64,000 nucleotides of DNA from Streptomonospora litoralis (GCF_004323735.1 NZ_CP036455.1:305101-369100); one strand, 5' to 3'. Shown: positions 1-8,501, counted from the first letter of the stretch. The notes: generated from the letters alone by a model not told the origin. Program-made: numbers and translations.

Positions 1-207
1 GTGCTGGCGATCGTCGCGCTCGGCGCGGCGGTGGCGCGGGCGGTCTGCCGCGTCGGCGCGCGCTCGGCGCCCCACACGGCCGAGGACAGCCGCCGCGACT
101 TCCTGCTGCGCAGCGGCGAGTGCGCACCCGCGCCGCCGGTGCGCGCGCCCGATACGCCCGGTAAACCGCGGCCGAGGGCACCCGGATTTCCGGCGGCGAT
201 CGGCTGA
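1..207 (+). CDS. C-terminal part of a small DUF6412-like protein (cut by window start)
   Basis: The frame is open from the first base to a TGA at 205-207 and gives 68 residues. It starts hydrophobic (end of a probable membrane segment), then has a basic stretch and a Pro/Arg-rich tail containing PRPRAPGF. From memory, that tail (RDFL...PRPRAP) resembles the C-terminus of the actinobacterial DUF6412 family, small one- or two-helix membrane proteins often encoded near a YidC paralogue, as here. The GTG at base 1 may be internal, since the family is usually near 100 residues. No function is known. Confidence 0.4.
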   Translation: MLAIVALGAAVARAVCRVGARSAPHTAEDSRRDFLLRSGECAPAPPVRAPDTPGKPRPRAPGFPAAIG

Positions 208-394
208 GCCCTCGCCGATCCGTGCCGGAACGCGGCACGGCCCGCCCGCGGTGCGCCTGCCGGTTCCCGGCGACCCGTCCCCGGGGGAGGCGCGTGGGCC
301 GCACGGCGCCGCGGCCCTGCGGCCGCGGCGGCAGGCGGTCCTCCATCGGCGTCCGCACCCTCTCGGGATCGGTGCCCGCCGGCCCCGAACGCGG

Positions 395-796
395 CTACTC
401 CCAGGCCGAAGGCACGACGGGACCGCCGACGACGCGCGCGTAGCAGCCGTTGGCATACCGAACCCGGAAGTCGACCGGTTCCTCGCGCCAGGTCCCGGTG
501 ATGCGGACCTCGACGGGTGACTCGGTGGGCGGGCAGTAGGCCGCTCCGGAACGAAGGCGTTCCAGGTCGCCGCCGCTCTCCCGCAGGTGGGCACAGGCCT
601 CCTGCGGGCGGGGATGGGTGCCGAAGTCGGGATCGCAGTTCAGCCAGTAGCGGTCCAGAGTGCCCGCGCCGGCGCGTTCGACGGTGATCTCCAGCGTCGA
701 CGAGGACTCCTGAGCCGCTGCGGGCGCTGCCGCTGCCGAGCAGAGGAGGGCGGCCGCACCCGCGGCCCCGACCCCGGCGGCGATTCGACGTAGCAT
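395..796 (-). CDS. Secreted subtilisin inhibitor-like (SSI family) protein
   Basis: A 133-residue precursor, the usual SSI size. A signal peptide covers about residues 1-28 and ends APAAAQ. The mature part has the SSI landmarks: Cys54 and Cys68 around FGTHPRPQEAC, then Cys88, the GTWREEPVDF strand and Cys118 in YANGC, which gives the two conserved disulfides. SSI proteins are extracellular inhibitors of serine proteases. Counting from Cys88 (CPPTESPV against CPMVYDPV of classical SSI), P1 would be Pro90 and P1' Thr91, an unusual reactive site. The ATG is preceded by GGAGAG on the minus strand, so it was preferred over the start 60 codons upstream. Confidence 0.85.
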   Translation of the reverse strand: MLRRIAAGVGAAGAAALLCSAAAAPAAAQESSSTLEITVERAGAGTLDRYWLNCDPDFGTHPRPQEACAHLRESGGDLERLRSGAAYCPPTESPVEVRITGTWREEPVDFRVRYANGCYARVVGGPVVPSAWE

Positions 797-1257
797 GACT
801 CTCCAATCACGTTGGGTGACGAACTGCCGCGTTGAGTCTGGGCCATCCCGGAAACGCCCGCAAGCGCGCATGCGCCTGGAAATGCTCTTGTGACCTGGCC
901 GTATATCGGATCGGTCCGGTGTTGCAGTCGGCGGGCGGGATCGGGCGCCGGGACAGCCAGGGGCCGACGTCGTCACGCGGTGTCGCGGGCGACCGCCGCC
1001 CGGGGGATGGGGACGGCGCTACGGCGCCCGCGCCGACCGAGCCTCAGCCGTCGACGACCGCCACCCGCCGCCACCAGCCGAACCGGCCGCACAGCGGGCC
1101 GGAAGCCGCCTGCTTCGGCGGACAGCCGCGCGCTGCCGGGAACTCCCGCGTTGCGCACCGGAGCCCGCACGTCGCCTGCCGACGCGTCCCGCGCCGCTCC
1201 CGCCCGCGGAACGCCAGAACCCCCGATCCTCCCCACGAGATGAACCGAGGTTGCGCC
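797..1257. other. Intergenic spacer upstream of the SSI and YidC-like genes
   Basis: This spacer separates the divergent SSI and YidC-like genes, so it must hold both promoters, but I see no convincing -35/-10 pair. Near 1079-1101 there is a short match (GCCGCACAGCGGGCCGG) to the core of the dispersed repeat described at 17754, without its other parts. Frames open here are high-GC shadows. Confidence 0.4.
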
Positions 1258-1986
1258 ATGTACACGTTTCCACCGATCGCGGCCGCCGTCGGGGCGGCCT
1301 ATACCGTCGTCACCGCACTCGCGGCCGTACTGGCCCCCGTAGCCGGACCCGCGGCGGCGGCGCTGGCCGTCGTCGTGCTGACCGCGGCCGTCCGGCTGGC
1401 GCTGCTGCCGCTGAGCATCGCCCAGGTCCGCGGCGAGAAGGTGCGCACGCGGCTCGCTCCGCGGATGCGCGAACTCCAGCGCCGCCACCGCGCCGACCCG
1501 CAGCGGTTGCTCACCGAACAGCGCCGCCTCTACGCCGAGGCGGGCAGTTCGCCGATGGCGGGGTGCCTGCCCGCACTGGCGCAGCTGCCGGTCTTCATGG
1601 TGCTCTACGGCGTTTTCACCAGCCCGGTCGTCGGCGGATCCGGCAACGAACTGCTGCGGCACACTCTCGGCGGCGTGCCGCTGGGGTCAGGGCTGGGCGA
1701 CGTGCTCGCGGGCGGCGGCGCCGGTACGGCCGTCTTCGCCGTGCTGCTCGTGGTCGTCGCCGCGACCGCGTGGGCGTCGCGGCGGTGGCTGACGCTTCCG
1801 GCGCTGGAGGGCGCCGCCGAAGCGGGCACGCCGGCGGTGCCCGGAGCGCGGCTGATGTCGTTCCTGCCGTACGGGACCGTGGCGGCCGCCGCGTTCCTCC
1901 CGCTGGCCGCCGGGTTGTACCTGGCGACGACGACCGCCTGGACCGTGGCCGAGCGGCTGGCGCTGCGGCAGTTGATCACCGGCTGA
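1258..1986 (+). CDS. YidC/Oxa1-family membrane protein insertase, short paralogue
   Basis: A protein of 242 residues with about five hydrophobic segments. The family signature region is RLALLPLSIAQVRGEKVRT, followed by a charged cytoplasmic hairpin (LAPRMRELQRRH) and a second core segment with MAGCLPALAQLPVF. The layout is that of the YidC/Oxa1/Alb3 core without a periplasmic domain. Members insert membrane proteins, alone or with Sec. The small size and the position away from rpmH-rnpA suggest a second, accessory paralogue rather than the housekeeping YidC. The ATG at 1258 has GAGG seven bases upstream; an in-frame ATG at 1240 lacks one. The gene converges on sodC with a 19-base gap. Confidence 0.8.
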   Translation: MYTFPPIAAAVGAAYTVVTALAAVLAPVAGPAAAALAVVVLTAAVRLALLPLSIAQVRGEKVRTRLAPRMRELQRRHRADPQRLLTEQRRLYAEAGSSPMAGCLPALAQLPVFMVLYGVFTSPVVGGSGNELLRHTLGGVPLGSGLGDVLAGGGAGTAVFAVLLVVVAATAWASRRWLTLPALEGAAEAGTPAVPGARLMSFLPYGTVAAAAFLPLAAGLYLATTTAWTVAERLALRQLITG

Positions 1987-2005
1987 CGCGGCGCGGCACG
2001 GCCGT

Positions 2006-2623
2006 CTACGGCGCGAAGTCGACGCAGGCCAGCCGGGTTCCCGCCATGCCCGCTTCGCCCGGGGTCGTTTCGGTGTGGTCGGCGTGGATGACGATCGAGT
2101 TGGCCTCGCCCTCCCGCGGCGTCCAGCCGACGTCCGCTTCGGAGTCCGCCGTGCCGTCGGCGTCGGTGGTGAAGTCCAGCCAGACCTCGTTCTCCTCGTT
2201 GGCGTACTCGGGGTCGTTCGCGGCGTCGGCGGGCGCCTGATCGTCCTGGTAGTGCGGGCCGGCGGCCTGCGGGTCCTCGCCGCAGGAGTCGGTGTGCAGG
2301 TGGGCGCCGTAGGGCTCGTTCGGCTGCAGGCCGCTCACCGCCAGGGTGAAGTCGGTCTCGGCGCCGTCCATGGTTGCGGCCGCGGTGACCGTCGAGCCCG
2401 GCGGCACGGCCTGTTCGTCGTAGGTGACGGCGTCGGCGTCGGGCGCGTAGGGCTGGAATTCGGCGTTGACGTGGCCGAGGTCGCCGAAGCCGGCCTCGAC
2501 CGACCCGCCCGCCGAGGGCGTCGGGTGGGCGACCCCCTCGTCGTCTCCCTCGAATTCCTCGCCGCACCCGGAGAGCAGCAGGGATGCGGCGGCCAGGCCG
2601 AGGATGGCTCGGGTCACGGACAC
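2006..2623 (-). CDS. sodC: Superoxide dismutase [Cu], lipoprotein, zinc ligands missing
   Basis: A 205-residue lipoprotein precursor with lipobox LSGC (Cys20). It carries the SodC copper site: His108 and His110 in GAHLHTDSC, His124 in AGPHY and His180 in IVIHAD. The active-site Arg197 (GTRLAC) and the Cys114/Cys200 pair are also present. There is no histidine between 125 and 179, where the zinc ligands of Cu,Zn-SODs lie; that segment is acidic and Asn-rich. It would be a surface enzyme removing extracellular superoxide, probably copper-only as known for mycobacterial SodC. The GTG start follows a strong G-rich ribosome-binding site. Confidence 0.82.
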   Translation of the reverse strand: MSVTRAILGLAAASLLLSGCGEEFEGDDEGVAHPTPSAGGSVEAGFGDLGHVNAEFQPYAPDADAVTYDEQAVPPGSTVTAAATMDGAETDFTLAVSGLQPNEPYGAHLHTDSCGEDPQAAGPHYQDDQAPADAANDPEYANEENEVWLDFTTDADGTADSEADVGWTPREGEANSIVIHADHTETTPGEAGMAGTRLACVDFAP

Positions 2624-2712
2624 GTTGGAACCCCCCGGGAATCCGCGTCGGCGTCTCGCGGAACGCTACCCGAAGTCACCGCGCCATCACGTGATTTCGC
2701 CGTGGCCCGTGA

Positions 2713-3258
2713 TCAGGAAGAAGACGGCGAGGCCGGGCGCGGGGGCGTCAGTCCCGCGCCGGCGCGGGTTGCGGTCTCCGGGGTGCCGGTCTCTGCGGTG
2801 GTAGGGGGAGCACTCGGCGGGGGATAGGAGTCCGTGAAGGTGAACGCCTCGGGGGACGGGCCGTTCGCGCGGAGCAGCGCCAGGCGCTCTCCGGCCTCTT
2901 CGATCGTGGGGATGCGGCCCGCCGGAACCCACCACATCACCTGGTGCGCGGCGGCCATGCGGGTGAACCATTCGCGGCGGCGGCGCAGCAGGTCCAGGTG
3001 GCCGCTGCGGTAGGTGAAGTTCCACAACGAGTCGCGGTCCGCCCAGAGCGAGAAGTTGACGATGAGGTCGTCGCCGAATGGCCGGGCGGCCGTGGCGTCG
3101 GCGCCGTTCTCGTCGACGTAGCGCCAGACGAAGCCGGGGCTGGCCTCGGCGAGGGCGTTGATCGGGTCGAGCAGCGCGACGAAGTCCGCCAGGGCGGGAT
3201 CGTCCAGCGGTGCTTTGAGGGCGGCGATGTTGAGTTGGGCCAGCCGGTGGTCGCTCAT
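2713..3258 (-). CDS. DUF3291 domain protein
   Basis: About 181 residues, opening with HLAQLNIAALKAPLDDP-like sequence typical of DUF3291 and containing REWFTRMAAAHQVMWWVPAG, then IPTIEEAGERLALL. These are family landmarks; structures of related proteins suggest a dimeric alpha+beta barrel fold of the antibiotic-monooxygenase type, but the reaction is unknown. The last 35 or so residues are a Pro/Thr/Ala-rich tail not usual for the family. The start was set at the ATG giving MSDHRLAQL; another ATG lies four codons upstream. It sits 32 bases behind the HTH regulator on the same strand and is probably its operon partner. Confidence 0.75.
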   Translation of the reverse strand: MSDHRLAQLNIAALKAPLDDPALADFVALLDPINALAEASPGFVWRYVDENGADATAARPFGDDLIVNFSLWADRDSLWNFTYRSGHLDLLRRRREWFTRMAAAHQVMWWVPAGRIPTIEEAGERLALLRANGPSPEAFTFTDSYPPPSAPPTTAETGTPETATRAGAGLTPPRPASPSSS

Positions 3259-3290
3259 GCGGTTCAGCATGGGTGCGCGTCGCGTCTATG

Positions 3291-4064
3291 TCAATCTAAA
3301 TTGGTTTTGGAATCGGCGGCGATCGCGGAGATGAGGACGCAGCAGCCTCGGGGCGCCGGCGCCATGTCCGCGCGGAAGGAGTCGGCGCCCGCGCCGCTCA
3401 GCAGGCCGCGCAGCAGTTCCAGGTTCATGCCGCAGGCCAGCGGCGGGTGGCTGCGGGCCACGGCGTCGAAGGGGCAGTTGCGCAGCCGCAGCAGCGGATG
3501 GGCCCCCGCCCGGGCGGGCGTCTGTGCGTCGGAGCCGGGCGCGGCCTCGACCGGAGCCGGTTCGTAGCCGTGGTGCTCAAGCCAGTGCGCGAGCGCGGCT
3601 GCCGAGACCGGGCCGCCGGCCGCGGACCCGCTGTCTCCCGCGGCGCCGCCGTCGTTCTGCGCGGCCTGCGCGGCGCCGCGGCGCTCGCCTTCCTCCCTGG
3701 CCGAGGCGTACAGCGCCTCGTCGGCGCCCGCGCGTTCCACGGCATCGGCGAGCAGGGCGGCGGCGGTGCCGTAGTCGCGCGGCGGCAGCTGGACGGCGTG
3801 CTCCCGGTGCGAACGGCGGTAGAGTTTGGCCGGACGTCCCGAGCCCGGCCCTTCGCGCCCGGTGAGCTTGCCCCTGGTGACGTCCAGCAGCCCCGCTTCG
3901 ACCAGCTTGTCCAGGTGGAACGCGACGAGGTTGCGCCGCGCACCCACCGCCTCGGCGGCCTCGGCGCGGCCGACGTCGCCGCCGCGCTCGGCGACGTAGT
4001 CGTAGAGTTTGCGGCGCAGCGGCTCGGCGAGCACACCAACCGCCTCGATCCCGGATCCGCTCAT
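3291..4064 (-). CDS. HTH regulator with a C-terminal cysteine cluster (SufR-like layout)
   Basis: A 257-residue protein. Residues about 8-85 form an ArsR/DeoR-like winged helix (LRRKLYDYV, RRNLVAFHLDKLVEAGLL, then a GSGRPAKLYR wing). The middle is Ala/Gly-rich. The C-terminus has Cys197, Cys211 and the pair Cys241-Cys242, a spacing (C-x13-C-x29-C) close to what I recall for iron-sulfur regulators of the SufR type. I infer a redox- or metal-sensing repressor; no suf genes are nearby. It is divergent from the DASS transporter across a 205-bp spacer holding a nested inverted repeat. A GTG nine codons upstream is an alternative start. Confidence 0.65.
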   Translation of the reverse strand: MSGSGIEAVGVLAEPLRRKLYDYVAERGGDVGRAEAAEAVGARRNLVAFHLDKLVEAGLLDVTRGKLTGREGPGSGRPAKLYRRSHREHAVQLPPRDYGTAAALLADAVERAGADEALYASAREEGERRGAAQAAQNDGGAAGDSGSAAGGPVSAAALAHWLEHHGYEPAPVEAAPGSDAQTPARAGAHPLLRLRNCPFDAVARSHPPLACGMNLELLRGLLSGAGADSFRADMAPAPRGCCVLISAIAADSKTNLD

Positions 4065-4211
4065 GCCCCCATTGTGCGCCGCCCGCGGCACCTCGCGGCC
4101 GATCAGGCGCAGGCGGCCGCGGCATCACCGGATCGGCCCGCGGTAGGGCCCGGGCGGCGGCGAATGCGCTTCGTTGCCGCTTCGATACCGGATGGAAGGT
4201 TCACGACTGGG

Positions 4212-4250
4212 CACAAAGGTAGAGACCGTGTGGCACACGACACCTTTGTG
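4212..4250. promoter_or_regulatory. Nested inverted repeat, probable operator or 5' hairpin of the DASS transporter
   Basis: Outer arms CACAAAGGT (4212-4220) and ACCTTTGTG (4242-4250) are perfect 9-bp complements. Inside lies CGTGTG-G-CACACG (4227-4239), perfect 6-bp arms. The whole sits 20-58 bases upstream of the transporter ATG and in the spacer shared with the divergent HTH gene. It could bind one dimeric regulator twice, or form an RNA hairpin. Confidence 0.5.
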
Positions 4251-4269
4251 ACGGATCCGAGGAACTCCC

Positions 4270-5832
4270 ATGGCGACACCAAGTGAACCCGGGTCGACCG
4301 CGGCTCCAACCGGAGGGTCGACCGGCGGCACCTCGGCGACCTCTCCGGGCGACACCGCCGAGGCCGACACCGGCCTGCTGCGCAAGCGGATCGGTCTCGC
4401 GGCGGGCATCGTCCTGGCCCTGGCGGTCTACTTCGCCATCCCCGACTCCCTGGACCACGCCGGCAAGGTGACCGCGGCCGTCGCGACACTGATGGCCGCA
4501 TGGTGGATGACCGAGGCCATTCCCCTTCCGGCGACCGCTTTGCTGCCCCTCGTCCTGTTCCCCGTCCTCATCGGGGCCGACATCGCCGCCGTCGCCGCGC
4601 CATACGCCGACGACGTCATCTTCCTGTTCATGGGCGGCTTCATGCTGGCGATGGCGATGCAGCGGTGGAATCTGCACCGCCGTATCGCGCTGGTCGTGGT
4701 CTCGGCGGTCGGCACCAGCCCGGTGATGCTGATCGCCGGGTTCATGCTGGCCACCGGCTTCCTCACGATGTGGGTCAGCAACACCGCCACCACCGTCATG
4801 ATGCTGCCCATCGGCCTGTCGGTGCTCGGCCTGGTCAACCAGCTGGGCGAAGGCAAGGGCGACGCCAACTTCGCCACCGCGCTGATGCTGGGTATCGCCT
4901 ACTCCGCGTCGATCGGCTCGGTCTCCACCCTCATCGGCACTCCGCCCAACGCGTTCATGGCGGGCTACCTCTCGCAGACCCACGGCATCGAGGTCGGCTT
5001 CGGCCAGTGGATGATGGTGGGCCTGCCGCTGGCCGCGGTCTTTTTGGTCGTGGCCTGGCTGGTGCTGACGCGCCTGGTCTATCCGCCCGGAATCAGCACG
5101 CTGCCCGGAGGCCGGGAGCTGATCCGCGATCAGCTCCGCGAGATGGGGCCGATGTCGCGCGGCGAGTGGACGGTGCTCGCCGTCTTCGTGGCCGCCGCCG
5201 TGTCGTGGGTCGGCATCCCGTTCCTGGCCGACACCCCCGCCGTCGCCGACGCGCTGCCGTGGCTGGCCGACATCTCCGACGCGGGGATCGCGATGACGGT
5301 CGCGGTTGCCCTGTTCCTGATCCCGGTCAAGGGCCGCTCCGGCGTGGCCGCACTCGACTGGTCGACCGCGCTGCAGCTGCCCTGGGGCATCCTGCTGCTG
5401 TTCGGCGGCGGGATCGCGCTGTCGGTGCAGTTCGAGGAGACCGGACTGAGCAACTGGATCGGTGAGCGGGTGGGCCTGCTCAGCGCCGTGCCGGCGTGGC
5501 TGATCGTGCTGATCGTGGCCGCTCTGGTGCTGCTGCTCACCGAGCTGACCAGCAACACAGCGACGGCCAACATCTTCCTCCCGGTCCTCGCCGGCGTCGC
5601 GGTCGGGCTGGGTCTGGACATCATGCTGCTGGTCGTCCCCGCCGCGCTCGCCGCCTCTCTGGCCTTCATGCTGCCGGTGGCCACCCCGCCCAACGCGATC
5701 GCGTTCGGCTCCGGCTACATCCGCATCGGCCAAATGGTCCGCGCGGGGGTCTGGCTGAACATCATCTCGGTCGTGCTGATCATGGCGACGATGTACGGCA
5801 TCGCGTACTGGGTGTTCTCCATGGGCGGCTGA
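4270..5832 (+). CDS. DASS/SLC13-family anion:sodium symporter (di/tricarboxylate type)
   Basis: 520 residues with about 12 hydrophobic segments and the duplicated hallmark of the DASS family: SNTATTVMMLPIGLSV in the first half and LTSNTATANIFLPVL in the second, plus the tip motifs IGTPPNAFMAGY and ATPPNAIAFGSGY. Such carriers import succinate, malate, fumarate or citrate with sodium; the exact substrate cannot be read from sequence. The N-terminal 35 residues are Thr/Ser/Gly-rich and soluble. The ATG follows GAGG at eight bases. The upstream nested inverted repeat suggests single-gene regulation, possibly by the divergent Cys-rich HTH protein. Confidence 0.85.
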   Translation: MATPSEPGSTAAPTGGSTGGTSATSPGDTAEADTGLLRKRIGLAAGIVLALAVYFAIPDSLDHAGKVTAAVATLMAAWWMTEAIPLPATALLPLVLFPVLIGADIAAVAAPYADDVIFLFMGGFMLAMAMQRWNLHRRIALVVVSAVGTSPVMLIAGFMLATGFLTMWVSNTATTVMMLPIGLSVLGLVNQLGEGKGDANFATALMLGIAYSASIGSVSTLIGTPPNAFMAGYLSQTHGIEVGFGQWMMVGLPLAAVFLVVAWLVLTRLVYPPGISTLPGGRELIRDQLREMGPMSRGEWTVLAVFVAAAVSWVGIPFLADTPAVADALPWLADISDAGIAMTVAVALFLIPVKGRSGVAALDWSTALQLPWGILLLFGGGIALSVQFEETGLSNWIGERVGLLSAVPAWLIVLIVAALVLLLTELTSNTATANIFLPVLAGVAVGLGLDIMLLVVPAALAASLAFMLPVATPPNAIAFGSGYIRIGQMVRAGVWLNIISVVLIMATMYGIAYWVFSMGG

Positions 5833-5883
5833 CGAGGCCGCGCGTCCCGCGCTCGCGGCGCCGCTCTACGATCGAAGGCGGCC

Positions 5884-6513
5884 ATGCGAACCATCAGACA
5901 CGGCGGCGAGTACGAGCTGCTCATCAAGAAGTCCCGATTCGTCTGCGCCCTGCAGCGCGTCGGGGACGAGGACGCGGCGCGCCGGTTCATCGCCGAGCGT
6001 CGGCGGATGCACTGGGGCGCGGCGCACAACTGCACCGCCTACGTGCTCGGCGCCGAAGGGGAGGTGCAGCGCTCCGGCGACGACGGCGAACCGTCCGGCA
6101 CAGCGGGGGTGCCGATGCTCGAAGTGCTGCGCCATCGCGGGATCACCGACACCGCGGCCGTCGTGACCCGCTACTTCGGCGGGGTGAAACTGGGGGCCGG
6201 CGGTCTGATCCGCGCCTACGGCAACGCGGTCGCCGCTGCGCTCGACGACGTCGGCGAGCTGGAGCGGCGCACGCTGCGGATCGTGACGGTCGGTGCCGAC
6301 TACCTGCTCGCGGGGAAACTGGAAAGCGACCTGCGCGAGTCCGCCTACCGGGTGCGGGACGTGCGCTACGGCGCCGACGTGGCCATCGACGTGGCCGTGG
6401 CCGAGCACGCCCTCGACGGCTTCGGCGACTGGCTCGCCGAAGCCACCGGCGGCAAGGCGGAATACGGGCTCGGCGGCAGCACCACGATCGAGGTGGAGCC
6501 CGGTGCCGAGTGA
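5884..6513 (+). CDS. YigZ/IMPACT family protein
   Basis: 209 residues with the complete IMPACT N-terminal domain: KKSRFVCALQRV, HNCTAYVLG, DDGEPSGTAGVPML, then VVTRYFGGVKLGAGGLIRAY. The C-terminal ferredoxin-like half (about 135-205) matches the DUF1949 region of YigZ. Bacterial members are soluble and bind nucleic acid or ribosomes, with a proposed role in translation; the eukaryotic homologue IMPACT inhibits Gcn2. Length is standard. The ATG lies 51 bases after the transporter stop, so read-through is possible, though no functional link is known. Confidence 0.88.
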   Translation: MRTIRHGGEYELLIKKSRFVCALQRVGDEDAARRFIAERRRMHWGAAHNCTAYVLGAEGEVQRSGDDGEPSGTAGVPMLEVLRHRGITDTAAVVTRYFGGVKLGAGGLIRAYGNAVAAALDDVGELERRTLRIVTVGADYLLAGKLESDLRESAYRVRDVRYGADVAIDVAVAEHALDGFGDWLAEATGGKAEYGLGGSTTIEVEPGAE

Positions 6514-6662
6514 GGCGACCGCCCCGCGCACCGGCCGAGCGCAGCCCGGTCGCCGCATCGGCCTCCGGCCCGCGGGAACGCTGGCGGATTCCGAGTGTGT
6601 CGGCGCGGCGCAGGCGTTCTAGGATTCCGTTACCTGATGTCGTCCTAGGGAGTCACCGCCTT

Positions 6663-8255
6663 ATGCGCACCTGGCGACGGAAGCCGCTGGCAGCGGCCGC
6701 CGGGGCGGCGCTGCTCGTCGCGGGTGCCGCCTGCACCGCCGACGACGAGCCCGACCGGCCGGAGGAGTCGCCGCGGCCGCTGCCCACGGCCTTCGGAGGC
6801 GAACTCCCTCCCGGCATCGGCGCCGAGCCGCTGCGCCACCTGCACGGGCCCGGCGGCGAGGGGCCCGGCATCCTCGACGACGAGATGGGCGTGCGGATCT
6901 CCTCCGTCGGCGAGTCGTTCCTCATCAGCTCCAACAGCGAGGAACGGCACCTGCTGCTGGGCGCGGCCGACGGCGAGACCCTGTGGCGGGGCGAGCGCCA
7001 CATCCGGCGCTTCGGCGCCGACGCCGACGGTTCCCAGGTGCTCGTCGTCGACGGCGCCGACGGCGGCACCGAGGTGATCGGCGACGACGGCGAGACGGTG
7101 TGGCGCGGGTCGAGCCCCCGGGAGACGTTCCTCGGCGGCGCGGTGGTGCGCCGCCCCGCCGACTGGAGCCCCGACGACCCCTACGGCGACTACACCGTCC
7201 TCGCCCCCGGCGGCGAGGAGCTCTGGGACTACACCTTCGAAGCCCCCGACGACGACACACCCGGCGCCGACGCCACCGCCGGTCCCGGTGCGTCACCGTC
7301 GGCCGAGCCGTCCGACGGCGCCCCTGCCGACCCCGACACCACGCCCGACCCTGATCGCGGCGGGGTGCCCGTGGCGGCCCGCGACGGCGTACTGCTGCTC
7401 GACGACGGCGCCGGGCTGCTCCAGGCCCGCGGGATCGGTCCCGACAGCACCGGCGAGCTGCTGTGGAGCTTCGCCGGAGACGACCCCGACCTGGCCGGCG
7501 GCACCGACGTGCAGCGGCCCCGCGCCGAGGTCGTCGGCACCTACGACGTGCCGGTGGAGGAGGCGGCCGAGCCGGGCGGCGCGGACGACGATTCCCCCGC
7601 GGCCGGGTCCCCTTCCCGGACGTCGTCCCCCTCGCCCGGCGCGGGCGGTGTCGCCGAGGACGGCGGCGGGCAGGAGACCGAAGCGAGCACCGAGGCGTCC
7701 CCCGGTCCGGGGGACGGCGCGGATACCGCAGAGCCGACCCGCCCCGCCGTGCTGGTGCGGTGGAGCGTCCCCGAGGAGCCCTCGGTGCTTTCGCTGCACG
7801 ACCTGCACACCGGTGAGCTGCTGTGGAGCTTCGCCGAGCCGGGCGCCAACCCGGGCGGCGACGAGTTCGCCCCGCCCCCGCTGCCCGGCGCCCTCTACGA
7901 GCCGGCGACCGGCACCCTGCTGCTGCCGCAGGCCACCGGCGAGGTTTCGCTGATAGCCGTCGACCTCGCGGCGGGCGAGGTCCGCTGGGCGTTCGAGGAC
8001 GAGTTCGAGCACACGATCTCGCCGGCACTGGCCATCCAGGGCTACATCTACGGCGACACCCGCGGTGCCGACGACACCACCGCGCAGATCGTGCTGGACG
8101 CCGAGGACAAGGATGTCGCCGCCGAAGGGCTCGGCGCCTATGTCGAGGCCGCGACCCGCCAGGGTTACAGCATCGTCGTCAGCGACAGGCAGCGCTTCGT
8201 CTTCCCGCCCGCCGACGGCGCCGGCACGGACGAGGAGACGAGCCCGACGGGATAG
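6663..8255 (+). CDS. Lipoprotein with PQQ-like beta-propeller repeats and acidic linkers
   Basis: 530 residues. The N-terminus (MRTWRRKP, a hydrophobic stretch, then AGAAC) looks like a lipoprotein signal. Propeller-type strands recur, such as LLLGAADGETLWRGE, GELLWSFAG, HTGELLWSFAEPG and AAGEVRWAFEDEFE, the Trp-bearing blades of the PQQ/WD40-like fold. Two low-complexity inserts rich in Pro, Ser, Asp and Gly (about residues 200-235 and 300-355) interrupt the blades. It is probably an extracytoplasmic binding or scaffold protein; no quinoprotein catalytic residues are evident. AGGGAG lies ten bases before the ATG. The next gene, mutA, starts 246 bases downstream. Confidence 0.65.
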   Translation: MRTWRRKPLAAAAGAALLVAGAACTADDEPDRPEESPRPLPTAFGGELPPGIGAEPLRHLHGPGGEGPGILDDEMGVRISSVGESFLISSNSEERHLLLGAADGETLWRGERHIRRFGADADGSQVLVVDGADGGTEVIGDDGETVWRGSSPRETFLGGAVVRRPADWSPDDPYGDYTVLAPGGEELWDYTFEAPDDDTPGADATAGPGASPSAEPSDGAPADPDTTPDPDRGGVPVAARDGVLLLDDGAGLLQARGIGPDSTGELLWSFAGDDPDLAGGTDVQRPRAEVVGTYDVPVEEAAEPGGADDDSPAAGSPSRTSSPSPGAGGVAEDGGGQETEASTEASPGPGDGADTAEPTRPAVLVRWSVPEEPSVLSLHDLHTGELLWSFAEPGANPGGDEFAPPPLPGALYEPATGTLLLPQATGEVSLIAVDLAAGEVRWAFEDEFEHTISPALAIQGYIYGDTRGADDTTAQIVLDAEDKDVAAEGLGAYVEAATRQGYSIVVSDRQRFVFPPADGAGTDEETSPTG

Positions 8256-8501
8256 GCGCTGCTTTCCGGAGAGGTCCGGGCGCGCGTAGCGCTGTGCGCC
8301 GGATTGCCGCCGAGCGCACGGTGCACTGTCGCGCCGGGCCCGGCCACCGGTGGGCCGGTTCCGGCGGATACGGGCGCGAACCGCCGGAAAGCGGGTCCCG
8401 GCCGTCCTCGGCTGTGGCTGGGGTCGGTTTCTGATCGGGCTGTCCACAGATGCACGACCCGCTTTAGCCGGACCATGGTGATGTTGCCTACCATCCGGTA
8501 T

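Noticed and set aside
1079-1101. Fourth copy of the dispersed repeat near the YidC gene
   Set aside because: Only the 17-base core matches; the ordered modules to its left are missing, and the site is not between convergent genes.
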